Shown piece after piece: positions 17,893 to 27,102 of a stretch of DNA of 64,000 bases; within the stretch, counting starts at the first letter, position 1, and each line of letters opens with the position of its first letter. The notes under the pieces are model-generated. The model was not told the DNA's origin. It searched no databases and saw nothing but the letters and a program-made list of their open reading frames with translations. The stretch is from assembly GCA_963731585.1 (NCBI GenBank), contig CAVSWC010000003.1, positions 372,001 to 436,000 of the forward strand. The letters run 5' to 3'. The translations under genes were made by a program, and so were the position numbers. The stretch is from CANKHA01 sp963731585. Its GTDB lineage: Bacteria > Pseudomonadota > Alphaproteobacteria > Rhizobiales > Xanthobacteraceae.

Positions 17893-18976
17893 GGTCGCAC
17901 TCCATCAGAGAGGCGGGATCAGCCACGCCCGCAATGCGGTGTGGTGGGGGCAGAATACATGGGTTTCGACGCGCGCCAACAGCCGGCCCCGCTCGCCTCG
18001 GCCATCGCCACCGCTTCCTGCTGAACGATAGTGCGCCGCCGCCGCAAAGGCGGCCGGGCAGTGCCGCAGCGATAGAGGTGGGGCCATTTGGCCGAACTTC
18101 GCGCGATCGTTACGCCGACATTTTTCGACATCCGTGGAACCCCGGTGAAACGCGCTGCGCTGCTCGGCTAGCGGAGTTGGCGTTCGGCCGCCTTGCGAGC
18201 TGGCTCGATGCTCATCGTCATGTGAGTGAAATCAACCGCCGAATAGCGTCAAATTCGTCTAATAAACGCATTTAGACCGTTCTTGCCAAGTCCTCCACCC
18301 CCCTTCTGCATCAAAGGCGATTGTGACTTCGCGATTATGCCGAGGTCTGACGCAGTATCCCGTAGAAGGCTTCATCGAACTTCAGGACGTCCCAGCGTCC
18401 ACCTTGGCGCGAACGCGACGATCCGATCCTGGGCGCCCGTTCTATGTCCGCCCGCGTAACTCGATTGTGCGTACGGCGGCGTACGCTAATTTCTGCCACC
18501 CCGCATCGGCCGGCCCGGGCTCTTCTTGCGTGCGATCTTATTGCAGGGAATGAACGGTTGCAGGCATTTGCGGCTCCCGGCCGCGCGGCCCGCACCGCCA
18601 GTTCAACGGCGGGCGAGATTCTCGCATGAGACCCACCATTGCGTCGGTACCGCGGCCCTCCTGAGCTGGTCGAGAAACCCCGGGTCCCCGCTCGGCTCAA
18701 AATTCAGCACGCAGAGTTCCGTCGTTCCCGACTGTACGCGGGTGATCGTGAGCTGGCGGCAATCCGGCGGGACAAACCGTCCCTGGGCTTCAGACCACTT
18801 GATCGACGCCTTGCTGCGATGGACACGCAGGAAATGAGCGGTTGGTTTGAGCAAGGCTCGGCTCCGCGAAAGGGTCGGTTTCGACCGCAAGATGCAGGGC
18901 GCCAGGCCCTCCCTCCCCGCGGGATGGATCACCAAGTCGTTAAATTATGTGTGTAGGCGCTTTCCTCTGCGCCAAT
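17893..18976. other. Gene-poor region, about 1.1 kb
   Basis: No open frame here has convincing coding features apart from the weak candidate at 18603-18935. Short frames on both strands are arginine/alanine-rich in the manner of GC-rich shadows. The minus-strand end at about 18335-18400 reads WDVLKFDEAFYGILRQTSA then a stop, and may be the worn C terminus of a lost gene. The region probably includes the upstream regulatory DNA of the PAS-LuxR gene. Confidence 0.45.
18603..18935 (-). CDS. Possible hypothetical protein
   Basis: A 110-residue open frame. Its first third looks like non-coding sequence, but the later part (RFVPPDCRQLTITRVQSGTT, ELCVLNFEPSGDPGFLDQLR, then PTQWWVSCENLARR) has a normal protein-like composition. 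I recognise no family and see no clear ribosome site. It may be real, a fragment, or chance. Confidence 0.25.
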   Translation of the reverse strand: MVIHPAGREGLAPCILRSKPTLSRSRALLKPTAHFLRVHRSKASIKWSEAQGRFVPPDCRQLTITRVQSGTTELCVLNFEPSGDPGFLDQLRRAAVPTQWWVSCENLARR

Positions 18977-19606
18977 TCATTTTGAAGTTACACGCTGCGC
19001 TACCTCGTTCCGGCGCAAAAACGGAATGGTAAACGGTGGGTCGTAAAATTGTGTGAAGTGTTGCCCCTTGGCGCGCCAGCCGGAGTTCAATAGCGCAAGC
19101 GTTATCTCCCTCTTGTATGCCTCAACAACGCCACTTCGCCCACGTCCGCTAAACGTGATCGCTGCAATAGTCTCTTGCGGTATCTGGACGATTTTGATGC
19201 GAGAGTCGTCCGGTGTGGGTGCGGTCTCAAGTTTCAACGATGCAGGCAGGAAGAAGCGCATGGTGACGCGCCCCCCAGCTACGGCGTTTGTCTCGACCGG
19301 AGCCGTCATGCTGATTTGTTGTGATGCGGCTACTCCAGTCTCGACCGGAGATGTCATCGCAACTTCTATTTTCCCGCGGTTCGCGCCGAAAATATACTTT
19401 GCAAGGATTCCGAACGCTTCGCTTCGGCCGCGGTTCTCGTCCTCGGCATCAACCGTCACCTCAGCGGCAAGCCGTTCGGCGTAACGGCGAATTTCAACCT
19501 TATCCTGCAACTTTTGGATCACTTCGTATTTCGGCTGTTCGTACTGCGAACGCATGCCAAATACCGCCATGGCGGCTTCCACAAAAAAGGCGACGGAACT
19601 GGACAT
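18977..19606 (-). CDS. SOUL-family heme-binding-like protein
   Basis: The body shows the SOUL/HBP signature: YEQPKYEVIQKLQDKVEIRR, YAERLAAEVTV, FGILAKYIFGANRGKIEVAM, TSPVETGVAASQQISMTAPV and VTMRFFLPASL. The family was described as heme-binding in animals; bacterial members have no settled role. The N terminus MSSSVAFFVEAAMAVFGMRS may be a signal or anchor segment. The start at 19606 is preceded by GGGAG; the open frame extends further upstream without a ribosome site. Isolated single gene. Confidence 0.88.
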   Translation of the reverse strand: MSSSVAFFVEAAMAVFGMRSQYEQPKYEVIQKLQDKVEIRRYAERLAAEVTVDAEDENRGRSEAFGILAKYIFGANRGKIEVAMTSPVETGVAASQQISMTAPVETNAVAGGRVTMRFFLPASLKLETAPTPDDSRIKIVQIPQETIAAITFSGRGRSGVVEAYKREITLALLNSGWRAKGQHFTQFYDPPFTIPFLRRNEVAQRVTSK

Positions 19607-20076
19607 GACTGGGCTCCCGCAAAAAAATCCAGATGAATCCCGAAAAGGCAATGCGATCTGTCGACAGCAAATTGCGCATCGTCCGTTCAATCATTTAACG
19701 GCCCAAAATAGCTCGTGGATCACACGAATATTGCAGGAGCGACTATGTGGCGGCGCTACAATGATCCGAACGTCAGCCCGCCGATGCAAGAACCAGAGCA
19801 TGCGATCTCCTGCGTCAACACCCCGTTGGTTGATCAATCACGATAGCGAAGCTCGGCCCCAGCGCGGAGAAGGCAAGGCCGAAAAGGTGAGAGAGAATAG
19901 GCTGGGGCGAAACAGCATCGGCGGCCTCCCCCTGAAGTCAACGGGAGCGCCCTTGATAATGCGGCCAAGCCCAGTTTGTTCACGAGGCGCGAGGGTCAGC
20001 CTCGGCACGGCATCGCTCCGGCGCTGCGAACCGCGATGGGCTCAAAATGGGTTGCCCTTGTTTCTCCATTCCGGGG
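19607..20076. other. Gene-poor region containing one copy of a 40-base repeat
   Basis: No credible gene is seen. At 19959-19997 lies ATGCGGCCAAGCCCAGTTTG followed by TTCACGAGGCGCGAGGGTC. A second copy of the same block is at 21121-21160. The region also contains the likely promoter of the SOUL gene. Confidence 0.5.
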
Positions 20077-20523
20077 TCACTCGTCATTTCCCCGAGCGGC
20101 GTCAGGATTGCGTTCCGGTTTGAGCAAAGGGAGCAGTTTCAAGGACAGGAATGTGAACGCCGCGACCGCAACGGCGACATCAAAACTGCCGAGCCCCACG
20201 GCAGTCCCAATCGCCCCGGTGGCCCAAATACTCGCCGCCGTCGCAGTGCCGTGAACAGAGCTGCCTTGCTTGAGAATGGCTCCGCCGCCGATGAAGCCGA
20301 TGCCGGTGATGAGCCCCTCGACAACGCGAGCCGTTGCCTCCGGCGAATTTACCAGCAGCGTTTCCGTTGCTTGGACAAATCCGCAACAGGCCATGGCGAC
20401 GAGCGGAAAAGTACGCAGACCCGCGCTGCGCGCTTCCTTCTCGCGATCCCAGCCGATCGGAAACGCCAGCGCATAGGCGCCGGCGAGAGCGAGAACGTGC
20501 GGAATGATTTGAAATCTGTCCAT
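20077..20523 (-). CDS. MgtC/SapB-family inner-membrane protein
   Basis: The 148-residue protein has four or five membrane segments and the family blocks FPIGWDREKEARSAGLRTFP, LITGIGFIGGGAILK and VHGTATAASIWATGAIGTA. MgtC proteins act in adaptation to low magnesium or acid and modulate the membrane ATP synthase in pathogens. The short length, without the extra C-terminal ACT-like domain, puts it in the SapB-like subgroup. It is a single gene within a stress-gene stretch. Confidence 0.9.
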   Translation of the reverse strand: MDRFQIIPHVLALAGAYALAFPIGWDREKEARSAGLRTFPLVAMACCGFVQATETLLVNSPEATARVVEGLITGIGFIGGGAILKQGSSVHGTATAASIWATGAIGTAVGLGSFDVAVAVAAFTFLSLKLLPLLKPERNPDAARGNDE

Positions 20524-20587
20524 TGGACGTTTTCTTTACAACTCGCGGTCAACAAATCGAACAAGAGGAGATCATGCGCGCCGCAAA

Positions 20588-20854
20588 TTATTTACCCCTT
20601 AGCCAATTCCTCACGCCGCCGACAGCGCTCCGCATTGCGCTCGTCGCTCTAGCCGGTTTGCCTCTCACGGTGTCTCGGGCCTGCAGGGTCGGGCTCTTAT
20701 CGTCCGGTTTTGCATCGCCAACGGCGCCGCCCAGGTCAAATCCCGGCCGGTTGGTGGCTCCAGGTTGGGGGTCGCGCGCCGCGTCTGTCGCAGGGTCGGG
20801 CTTCTTTATTCGACCCTTTGGCTTGTTGCGATACCGCAAAGATTTTGCGTTCAT
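20588..20854 (-). CDS. Small hypothetical protein
   Basis: An 88-residue basic, polar protein beginning MNAKSLRYRNKPKGRIKKPD and containing ARDPQPGATNRPGFDLGGAV. The NRPGFDLGG block resembles small uncharacterised proteins I recall from Bradyrhizobium genomes. GGAG nine bases upstream supports the start at 20854. It has no signal peptide or membrane segment, and its function is unknown. Confidence 0.45.
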   Translation of the reverse strand: MNAKSLRYRNKPKGRIKKPDPATDAARDPQPGATNRPGFDLGGAVGDAKPDDKSPTLQARDTVRGKPARATSAMRSAVGGVRNWLRGK

Positions 20855-21214
20855 CCGATTGCTCCAGGACGTAGATCTGCATCGTCCACCCAACGTTTAA
20901 CAACAACACCGTCGGTACGGTTCCGGACAAGAATATCGAGTGGGATGGCTGACACTTACTCGTCCGACCAGCGGTGGCGCCCTTCAGAATCCTGTCGCCA
21001 AGCCCGGCGTGCAGCCTGTGCCCGCGCCAACGTGGCGCGCGGATCGGCCGCAAGACGCCGGAGAACTTCGAATGCATCGTGTCGGTTAAATTCGCTGGCG
21101 AGGGGTGAAGCAACGGGCGTATGCGGCCAAGCCCGGATTGTTCAGGAAGGTACGAGGGTCGTGCAACGATCCGAAGCCCGTCACTCCCATATCAACAGCC
21201 GAGAAAGGTAGCCC
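20855..21214. other. Intergenic region with the second copy of the 40-base repeat
   Basis: No gene is seen. The block at 21121-21160 (ATGCGGCCAAGCCCGGATTG then TTCAGGAAGGTACGAGGGTC) matches the one at 19959. The channel-gene start lies 54 bases after it. A GAGAAAGGTAG ribosome site precedes the start at 21215. Confidence 0.5.
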
Positions 21215-22008
21215 ATGAGCGACAGCACGAGAACCGCCGATAGCGAGGATGACCGAACCAAGCGCATGGACATGCTTCGGGAATTGGAGGATTGGCTTCA
21301 GACACCGATGATTTTCTTGAGCTTTGTTTGGCTCGTGCTGCTGATCGTCGAGTTCGTATGGGGAAGCATTCGCCTGTTCGAAACATTTGGCACGATCATT
21401 TGGATCATCTTCATCGCCGAGTTTCTGGTTCGATTGACCTTGGCGCCGGGGAAGCTCGCTTTCCTGCGCAGCAACTGGCTCACCATCATCGCGCTGGTGG
21501 TGCCGGCGGTGCGGCTGCTCCGGGCGTTCCGAATATTCCGTGTCGCCCGGGCAGCCCGTGGAGTGCGGCTGGTGCGGGTCGTGGGCGCTGCCAACCGAGG
21601 CATGAATGCACTGCGAAAAAGCTGGGCCGCCGCGGCCTCGGGTACGTGCTCGGAACGACGCTCCTTGTCGCCCTGCTCGGGGCCGCCGGCATGCTCGCCT
21701 TCGAGCCCGCGTCGGAAGTCGAGGGCGGATTCAAGAGTTACGGCGACGCTCTCTGGTGGACGGGCATGCTCCTGACGACCATCGGCTCGGCATTCTGGCC
21801 GCACACGGTCGAAGGGCGGCTGCTGTGCTTTATTCTTTCGATCTACGGGATGACGGTTTTCGGCTACATCACGGCGAGTCTCGCGAGCTTCTTCATCGGC
21901 CAGGAAGCAAAGGCGAAGGAGAGCGATGTGGCAGGCGTGGATGACATCGCGGAGCTTACGCGCGAGGTCGCCCTCTGGCGGAGCGAGTTGCGGCAGGGTC
22001 GGAATTGA
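21215..22008 (+). CDS. Voltage-gated-type ion channel, interrupted by one frameshift
   Basis: The protein has the plan of a six-helix cation channel. S1-S3 lie in FLSFVWLVLLIVEFVWGSI and TIIWIIFIAEFLVRLTLAPG. S4 is arginine-rich (RLLRAFRIFRVARAARGVRL). S5 is YVLGTTLLVALLGAAGML, then a pore loop and S6 (CFILSIYGMTVFGYITASLA). The pore reads TTIGSAFWPHTVEG, so it lacks the GYG or GFG potassium filter. The frame breaks in the A-run 21616-21620, where one A appears missing: restoring it gives LRKKLGRRGLGYVLG. This is the only clear deletion among the window's frame breaks. Ion selectivity is unknown. Confidence 0.85.
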
Positions 22009-22165
22009 GCAACGCGACGCTGATCTGAAGCCTGCCCCGGGTATGTTTCCTTTCACAACTGGGGGCCAATGCGATCGAATAGGAGAGTGGATCCGGGTTG
22101 AGGTCGAGACGATGTCGCTGCTTTTCAGCGTCCCCCCAGAGCATTGATCCGTCGGTGGACCCAAT

Positions 22166-23133
22166 TTAGCCGATGATAAACTCGGAAACGGGGCCGATCT
22201 GCGCTGGACTCATCAAGTGGGGGTGCATGACCGCAGCCTGCAATCTCAATGACTTTGGCCCGGGGATTGCGACGGATCATTTCGCGCGCAAGGTCCTGCG
22301 GGAGCAGATCCGAATACTCACCTCGAACAATAAGGATCGGCACGTCGATCGCCGTCCAGTATTTCCACAAATCGAGGCGATAGTGCCATGGGTTTCGAAA
22401 GGCGCGGACGATTTGCGGGTCGCAAAGCAGGACATAACGCTCCCGGGTCGGGTGCCAAGCGACACTGTTGCGAGGTAATGTGGAGCCAATGCTCGTTTGG
22501 CAAATCTCCAAAAGGTTCTAGGACGTCCCGGAAATACGCTTCAGCTTCATCGAGGTTGCGGAAATCGGCCGGCATGGCACTGATGTAGGAGCCGATGCGC
22601 GCCAGACCGGACCAAGGCAAATACGGGCCGGCATCATTGACAACGAGGCGCCGGATCGGGTTTCCCGGCATGCCGGCGAGCACGATGCCGACTAGTCCCC
22701 CAAGCGAGGTTCCGAGCCAATCGACTTCCCGCGCGCCGACATGGGCTATCAGGGCGTTCATGTCAGCGCAATATTGGGGAATGGCGTATTCGTCGGGATT
22801 TCGCAGTTTTCCGCTGCGGCCTCGGCCGGCGAGATCTGGACAGACAACACGTCGTTTGGCTGACGCGAGATCCGCGGCCAGATAGTCGAAGTCGCGACCC
22901 TGGCGGGTAAGCCCGTGAACGCAAATGAGGGGAACAGGCGCCTCCACGGGGCCCCAATCGACGTACGCGATCTCGTGAAAGCCGGTCAGCGAAAGACCAA
23001 GGTATGTTCCGGTCCGGTCTGGTTTGAGATTTGCCCGCAGATCATCTTTCGGGGCGCGCCCCGCACGGCGAAGCATCAAGCCCTCATCACATGTAATGGC
23101 GGGTGCTGGAATAAAATGATGTCGACGAACCAT
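22166..23133 (-). CDS. Alpha/beta-hydrolase, interrupted by two frameshifts
   Basis: An alpha/beta-hydrolase with oxyanion loop VPLICVHGLTRQGRDF, nucleophile elbow DWLGTSLGGLVGIVLAGMPG (Ser in GTSLGG) and C-terminal histidine in EIAGCGHAPHLMSPAQIGPV once corrected. Two plus-strand positions carry an extra base: T at 22468-22469 and G in the G-run 22219-22223. Correcting both gives ...EWLHITS-HSVAWHPTRERY (HWLHITS in this gene) and an end at the TAA at 22166-22168. Its start lies only seven bases after the CoA-transferase stop, so it is the last gene of the PHA-type operon. It could be a thioesterase or a PHA-oligomer hydrolase, but the substrate is not evident. Confidence 0.85.
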
Positions 23134-23139
23134 ATTTGA

Positions 23140-25085
23140 TCACAAGCGCGTTTGACCGGTGCTGAAAGCTTGCGCCTCTGCCCACGTTTCGAAAACGTGC
23201 GGCGCCAGATTTCGTTCCGCAAGACCTGCGCCCAGCTTCATCCGCATGAATGCGCTCGTCGTGTAGCGCGACGCGCTCGAATAATAGCGGTTCTGCATGT
23301 AAGTAATCATCGAGAAGTAAGCATCGCTCACTGTCGGATCGAGATAGAAGTTGTCATAGTTCGCAACAAGGACCACCTTGCGTCCGATCGCCTTGCAGCG
23401 AGCTTCCATCTCACGGCGGACAAGATCCACGTCCGCGTGCGTTCGCACCTGGAAGCCTTCGAAGTTGATGAAGATCGTATTGCGCGTCTGATCGTAGGTG
23501 ATCCGGTCGGAGAGACTCAAGCCTAGGAGTAGTTGCTCAAGCCCCATCGATTCGGGCTTGAATATCAGCGGATTCATCGGGCGCGGGTTCCGTATGATGG
23601 GCTTGAAATTCATATGCGGCAGGATGTCCTTTTCGAGGTCGATGCCCGGGGCGATCTCTATCAGCTCCATGCCGTCGGAGGTTCGTTGGAATACGCAGCG
23701 CTCGGTCACATAGAATACCGGCTGACCGGTCTCGGCGGCGTAGATGCCGCTGTACGTGATCTGCTCGACATCCTCGACGAATTTTCGCGACCGTCCTTCG
23801 TTTGCAATGGCAAGCTTGCCGTCAACGATCTCGATCGTCAGGCCGCCGGCGGTGAATGTACCGGCGAACAACAGCTTCTTGGCGTTCTGCGAAATATTGA
23901 TGAAGCCGCCGGCGCCGGCGAGCCGCCGGCCGAATCGACTGACATTGACGTTTCCCTTGCCGTCGGTCTGCGCCATGCCGAGACAGGCGAGATCAAGGCC
24001 ACCGCCGTCGTAGAAGTCGAACTGCTGGTTCTGCTGGATGACGGCTTCCGGGTTCAGCGCCGCGCCGAAGTCGAGCCCCCCCTGAGGGATGCCACCGACG
24101 ATCCCGGGCTCTGCGGTCAGCGTCACGTATTTGAGGATACGTTCCTCGGCCGCGACGGCGGCGACGCCTTCCGGCATGCCGATGCCGAGATTGACCACGC
24201 CGCCGAGCGGCAGGTCGAAGGCGCAACGCCGGGCGATAATCTTGCGCTCGTCTAGCTCCATCGGCTCGATGCGGTCCGTCGGAACACGCTGCCGCCCTGA
24301 GAAGGCATGATTATAAGGCGTGCCGTAGGTCTGGAGATGGTTGGCCGCCTCAGCCAGCACCACGCAATCGACCAGAATGCCGGGCACTTGGACCTCGCGC
24401 GGATTGAGGGATTCCGCCGCCGCAATGCGTTCGACCTGCGCGATGACGAAGTCCGCGCGAGTTCTTGGCCGCCATGGCGGCGGCGAGATTGTCGAGAGTC
24501 AGGGCCTCGCGCTCCATGGTGATATTGCCGTTGGGATCGGCGGTGGTGCCGCGAATGAACGCGACGTGGATCGGAAACGCCTTGTAGAGCAGCCATTCCT
24601 CGCCGCCGATCGTGATCAGTTCGACCAGATCCTCAGTCGTGATGCCATTGAGCTTGCCGCCCTGCTCGCGGGGGTCGACAAACGTGCGCAGGCCGACCTT
24701 GGAGATCGCCCCAGGGCGCCTGGCGGCGATTTCGCGATAAAGATGAGAGATGCAGCCAAGCGGGAGATTGTAGGCTTCGATAGCATTGTCGAGCGCGAGT
24801 TCGGCAATCTTGGGAACGAGACTCCAATGACCGCCCACTACGCGCTTAAGCAGGCCCTTATGGGCCAGCCGATTGAGCCCGCGCTCCTTGCCGTCACCGG
24901 GCGCGGCGGCAAACATCAGCGTCAGTCCTGAGGGTTTCCGCGTCTTTGAGAAACCGCCGTTCAAGCGCGAGGATGAGCTCGTCTGGCGTACCGATGCCGA
25001 CAAATCCGGAGACGCACAGAGTGTCGCCGTCGCGAATGATCGCGATGGCCTCGTCGGCGGAAACGATCTTATTCTTGAGCGCCAT
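23140..25085 (-). CDS. Acyl-CoA:acetate/propionate CoA-transferase-like protein, interrupted by two frameshifts
   Basis: A fused alpha-beta class I CoA-transferase of about 650 residues (propionate CoA-transferase/YdiF type). The alpha part begins MALKNKIVSADEAIAIIRDG, then LCVSGFVGIGTPDELILAL, GDGKERGLNRLAHKGLLKRV and GGHWSLVPKIAELALDN. The beta part has GVVNLGIGMPEGVAAVAAEE and the catalytic glutamate (codon 24109-24111) in LTAEPGIVGGIPQGGLDFG. Frame breaks lie near 24929 (after LERRFLKDAET) and near 24471-24477 (after AAAMAAKNS). The second could be one extra base or a missing CG pair. It starts three bases after the phaC stop. It likely activates hydroxyacids to CoA esters for the synthase next to it. 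Confidence 0.9.
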
Positions 25086-25088
25086 CGG

Positions 25089-26201
25089 TCACTGCCGTTG
25101 CGCAAGCCAGTTGGCAATGCCGGAGCCGAGCAGGACCTGCGATTTGCCGCCGACGAAGACTCCGACATGTCCGCCCGGCAACGGCAGCTCAGTGTAGTCC
25201 TCGGTTCCCACTTTGGCGCCCAGCGCCTGCGAGGTGGCCGGTGGAATGATATGGTCGTCCTTCGCGAATACGTTGAGCACCGGCATGGTGATGTTCGAGA
25301 GATTCACCTGCCGTCCATTGACCGTGAAGGCATTGTTGATGAGCTTGTTGTCCTGGTAGAGGTCCTTCAGCCACTGTTTGGCAGCCTCGCCGGGATGGTG
25401 CGGACGATCTGCGATCCATTTCTCCATGCGCAGGAAATTCAAGAACTTCTTTTCGTCGTCCATCACCTCGAGCATGTCGAGATTGTACTTCATCAACGTG
25501 CGCATCGGTGTCATCTGCGAGAACACCGAGCCCATGAACTCGCCTGGAAGATTGCCATGCGCGTCGATCAGGCGGTCGATGTCCTCGGGCTGGAGGCTGC
25601 GCGTCCAGATATTGATGAAGCCGTGGCCGAGCCGGTTCTCGACCGCGTCGGCGTGGAAATCGATCGGCGTGATGGCGATGACCATCGACTTAACGCTCTC
25701 GGGATGGAGCGCGGCGTAGCAGGTGGCGAACACCCCGCCTTCGCAGATACCGAGAAGGCTGACCTTATCGATTTCGTGGCGCTCGCCGATCACCCGAACA
25801 CATTCGGCCAGGTAGCCGTCGATATAGTCGTCGAGCGTGAGCCAGCGATCGGCGCGCGTAGGATAGCCCCAGTCCACGACATAGAGGTCGACGCCAAGCT
25901 TGAGCAGGTTGCGGACCAGCGAGCGATCCTCCTGCAGGTCCGCCATGGTGTAGCGGCCGATCAGTCCGTAGACGATGAGCATCGGCGTCGATATTTTGGT
26001 CTCGGCGAGCGGCCGGTAATGATGGAGCGTGACCTTGTCCTGCCGCCAGATTTCATCCTTTGGCGTTGTGGCGATGGCCACGTCCTCGTCGCGCACTTTC
26101 GAGAACAGCTCGGCTCCGCGCGCAATCTTTTCGCCGAGGCTGGCAGCCTCCGCAACCGCCTGCTCGGGGCTGATCCGCGTGGGTGCTCCGCCGTTCGTCA
26201 T
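25089..26201 (-). CDS. phaC: Class III poly(3-hydroxyalkanoate) synthase subunit PhaC
   Basis: The 370-residue catalytic subunit polymerises hydroxyacyl-CoA. The lipase-like box is GICEGGVFATCY with Cys153 as nucleophile. Asp315/316 in VFAKDDHIIPPATSQ and His345 in LPGGHVGVFVGGKSQ complete the triad. The length of about 370 (not about 560-590) and the adjacent phaE define class III, which is less usual than class I in rhizobia. Its ATG overlaps the phaE stop (ATGA, 26198-26201), pointing to translational coupling. No frame break. Confidence 0.95.
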   Translation of the reverse strand: MTNGGAPTRISPEQAVAEAASLGEKIARGAELFSKVRDEDVAIATTPKDEIWRQDKVTLHHYRPLAETKISTPMLIVYGLIGRYTMADLQEDRSLVRNLLKLGVDLYVVDWGYPTRADRWLTLDDYIDGYLAECVRVIGERHEIDKVSLLGICEGGVFATCYAALHPESVKSMVIAITPIDFHADAVENRLGHGFINIWTRSLQPEDIDRLIDAHGNLPGEFMGSVFSQMTPMRTLMKYNLDMLEVMDDEKKFLNFLRMEKWIADRPHHPGEAAKQWLKDLYQDNKLINNAFTVNGRQVNLSNITMPVLNVFAKDDHIIPPATSQALGAKVGTEDYTELPLPGGHVGVFVGGKSQVLLGSGIANWLAQRQ

Positions 26202-27101
26202 GGCGTGGCGTCTCCTGCCTTCCGCTTTGGCGGCCTCTTACGCGCGGGCGGCTGCGGGACGGTCGGTTGCATCGCCGGCTGTGCTTTCGCCGCAGAACGA
26301 CTGGCCCGTTGCAGCGCGCGCAGCTCGCGACGAAGCTCGGTGACCGTGCGGTGCACGTCGTCGAGCTCGGCGCGGGTCGGATAGCCGAACATCTCGCTGT
26401 AGAACGCAGCAACCTCTTGCTGGGCGATCCGCAGATCGGTGCTCGTTTTAAGGATCTCGCGCTGGCTATGAAGGTAGCGTTCCGAGCGCTGGATTTCGAG
26501 TAGCGCGGTATTGGCAGTCTCCACCCATTGTGCCAGCACCTCACGCCATGAACTGAAGCCTTCGTTACGATCCACCCTCTCGTTGAGAGTCCTTGGCAAA
26601 CTGGCCGGCAGCCTGGAGCCACGCTTCCAACATCAACGTGTTGTGCTCGAGGTTGCGCTGGCGCAGGGCCGTCCAGGCGTTGAACACGTTGAGCATCTTG
26701 CGCTCGGTGTCCCACAGGTCGGCAAGCCGAGGCCCCTCCGCCATGCGTTGAAGGGCCTCGTCCATGCCGCCGAGACTTGAGAACCATGCGCGCGGATCCA
26801 ACAGCTTGCCCAGCACCTCGACCACAGCCGGGTCGGTCTTCTCGCCCTGCTGCAGGTTGCGGGTGATGGCCTGCGATAGTTCGAGTGCCGACCGCGACAG
26901 CTTCGCGAAGAACTCGTTGGCTTTGCCCAGGCCTTCGGTGTCAAAGATATTGGCCGCGGCGTTTGGCTCCCCGTCCGTCCGGCTTCCCTTCTCCAGCCGG
27001 CCGGCCATGTCGCGGAACATCCCCTGCTGGGTGGCGGCGAAACCCTTCCCGCTGCTTTCCCACAGTTTTGCCAACGCCTGCATGTATTCAGACGGGTTCA
27101 C
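26198..27101 (-). CDS. phaE: Class III PHA synthase subunit PhaE, interrupted by one frameshift
   Basis: PhaE is the non-catalytic partner that activates class III PhaC. The N-terminal part includes YMQALAKLWESSGKGFAAT, EFFAKLSRSALELSQAITR and MLNVFNAWTALRQRNLEH. The C-terminal part has SSWREVLAQWVETANTALLE, IQRSERYLHSQREILKTST and the typical FYSEMFGYPTRAELDDVHR, ending in a Lys/Pro-rich tail. The frame breaks at the CC 26592-26593: dropping one base gives GQFAKTLNERVDRNEGF. The start is probably the GTG at 27101 (VNPSEYMQAL), one base after the alcohol dehydrogenase stop; an ATG at 27083 is the alternative. Confidence 0.92.
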
Positions 27102-27102
27102 G

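Noticed and set aside
18335..18700. 121-codon minus-strand open frame
   Set aside because: Mostly Arg/Ala/Ser-rich shadow-like sequence with no ribosome site. Only the last 20 residues look protein-like, so I mention it only as a possible remnant.
24873..26384. 503-codon open frame opposite phaC
   Set aside because: Antisense shadow; PhaC catalytic residues are on the other strand.
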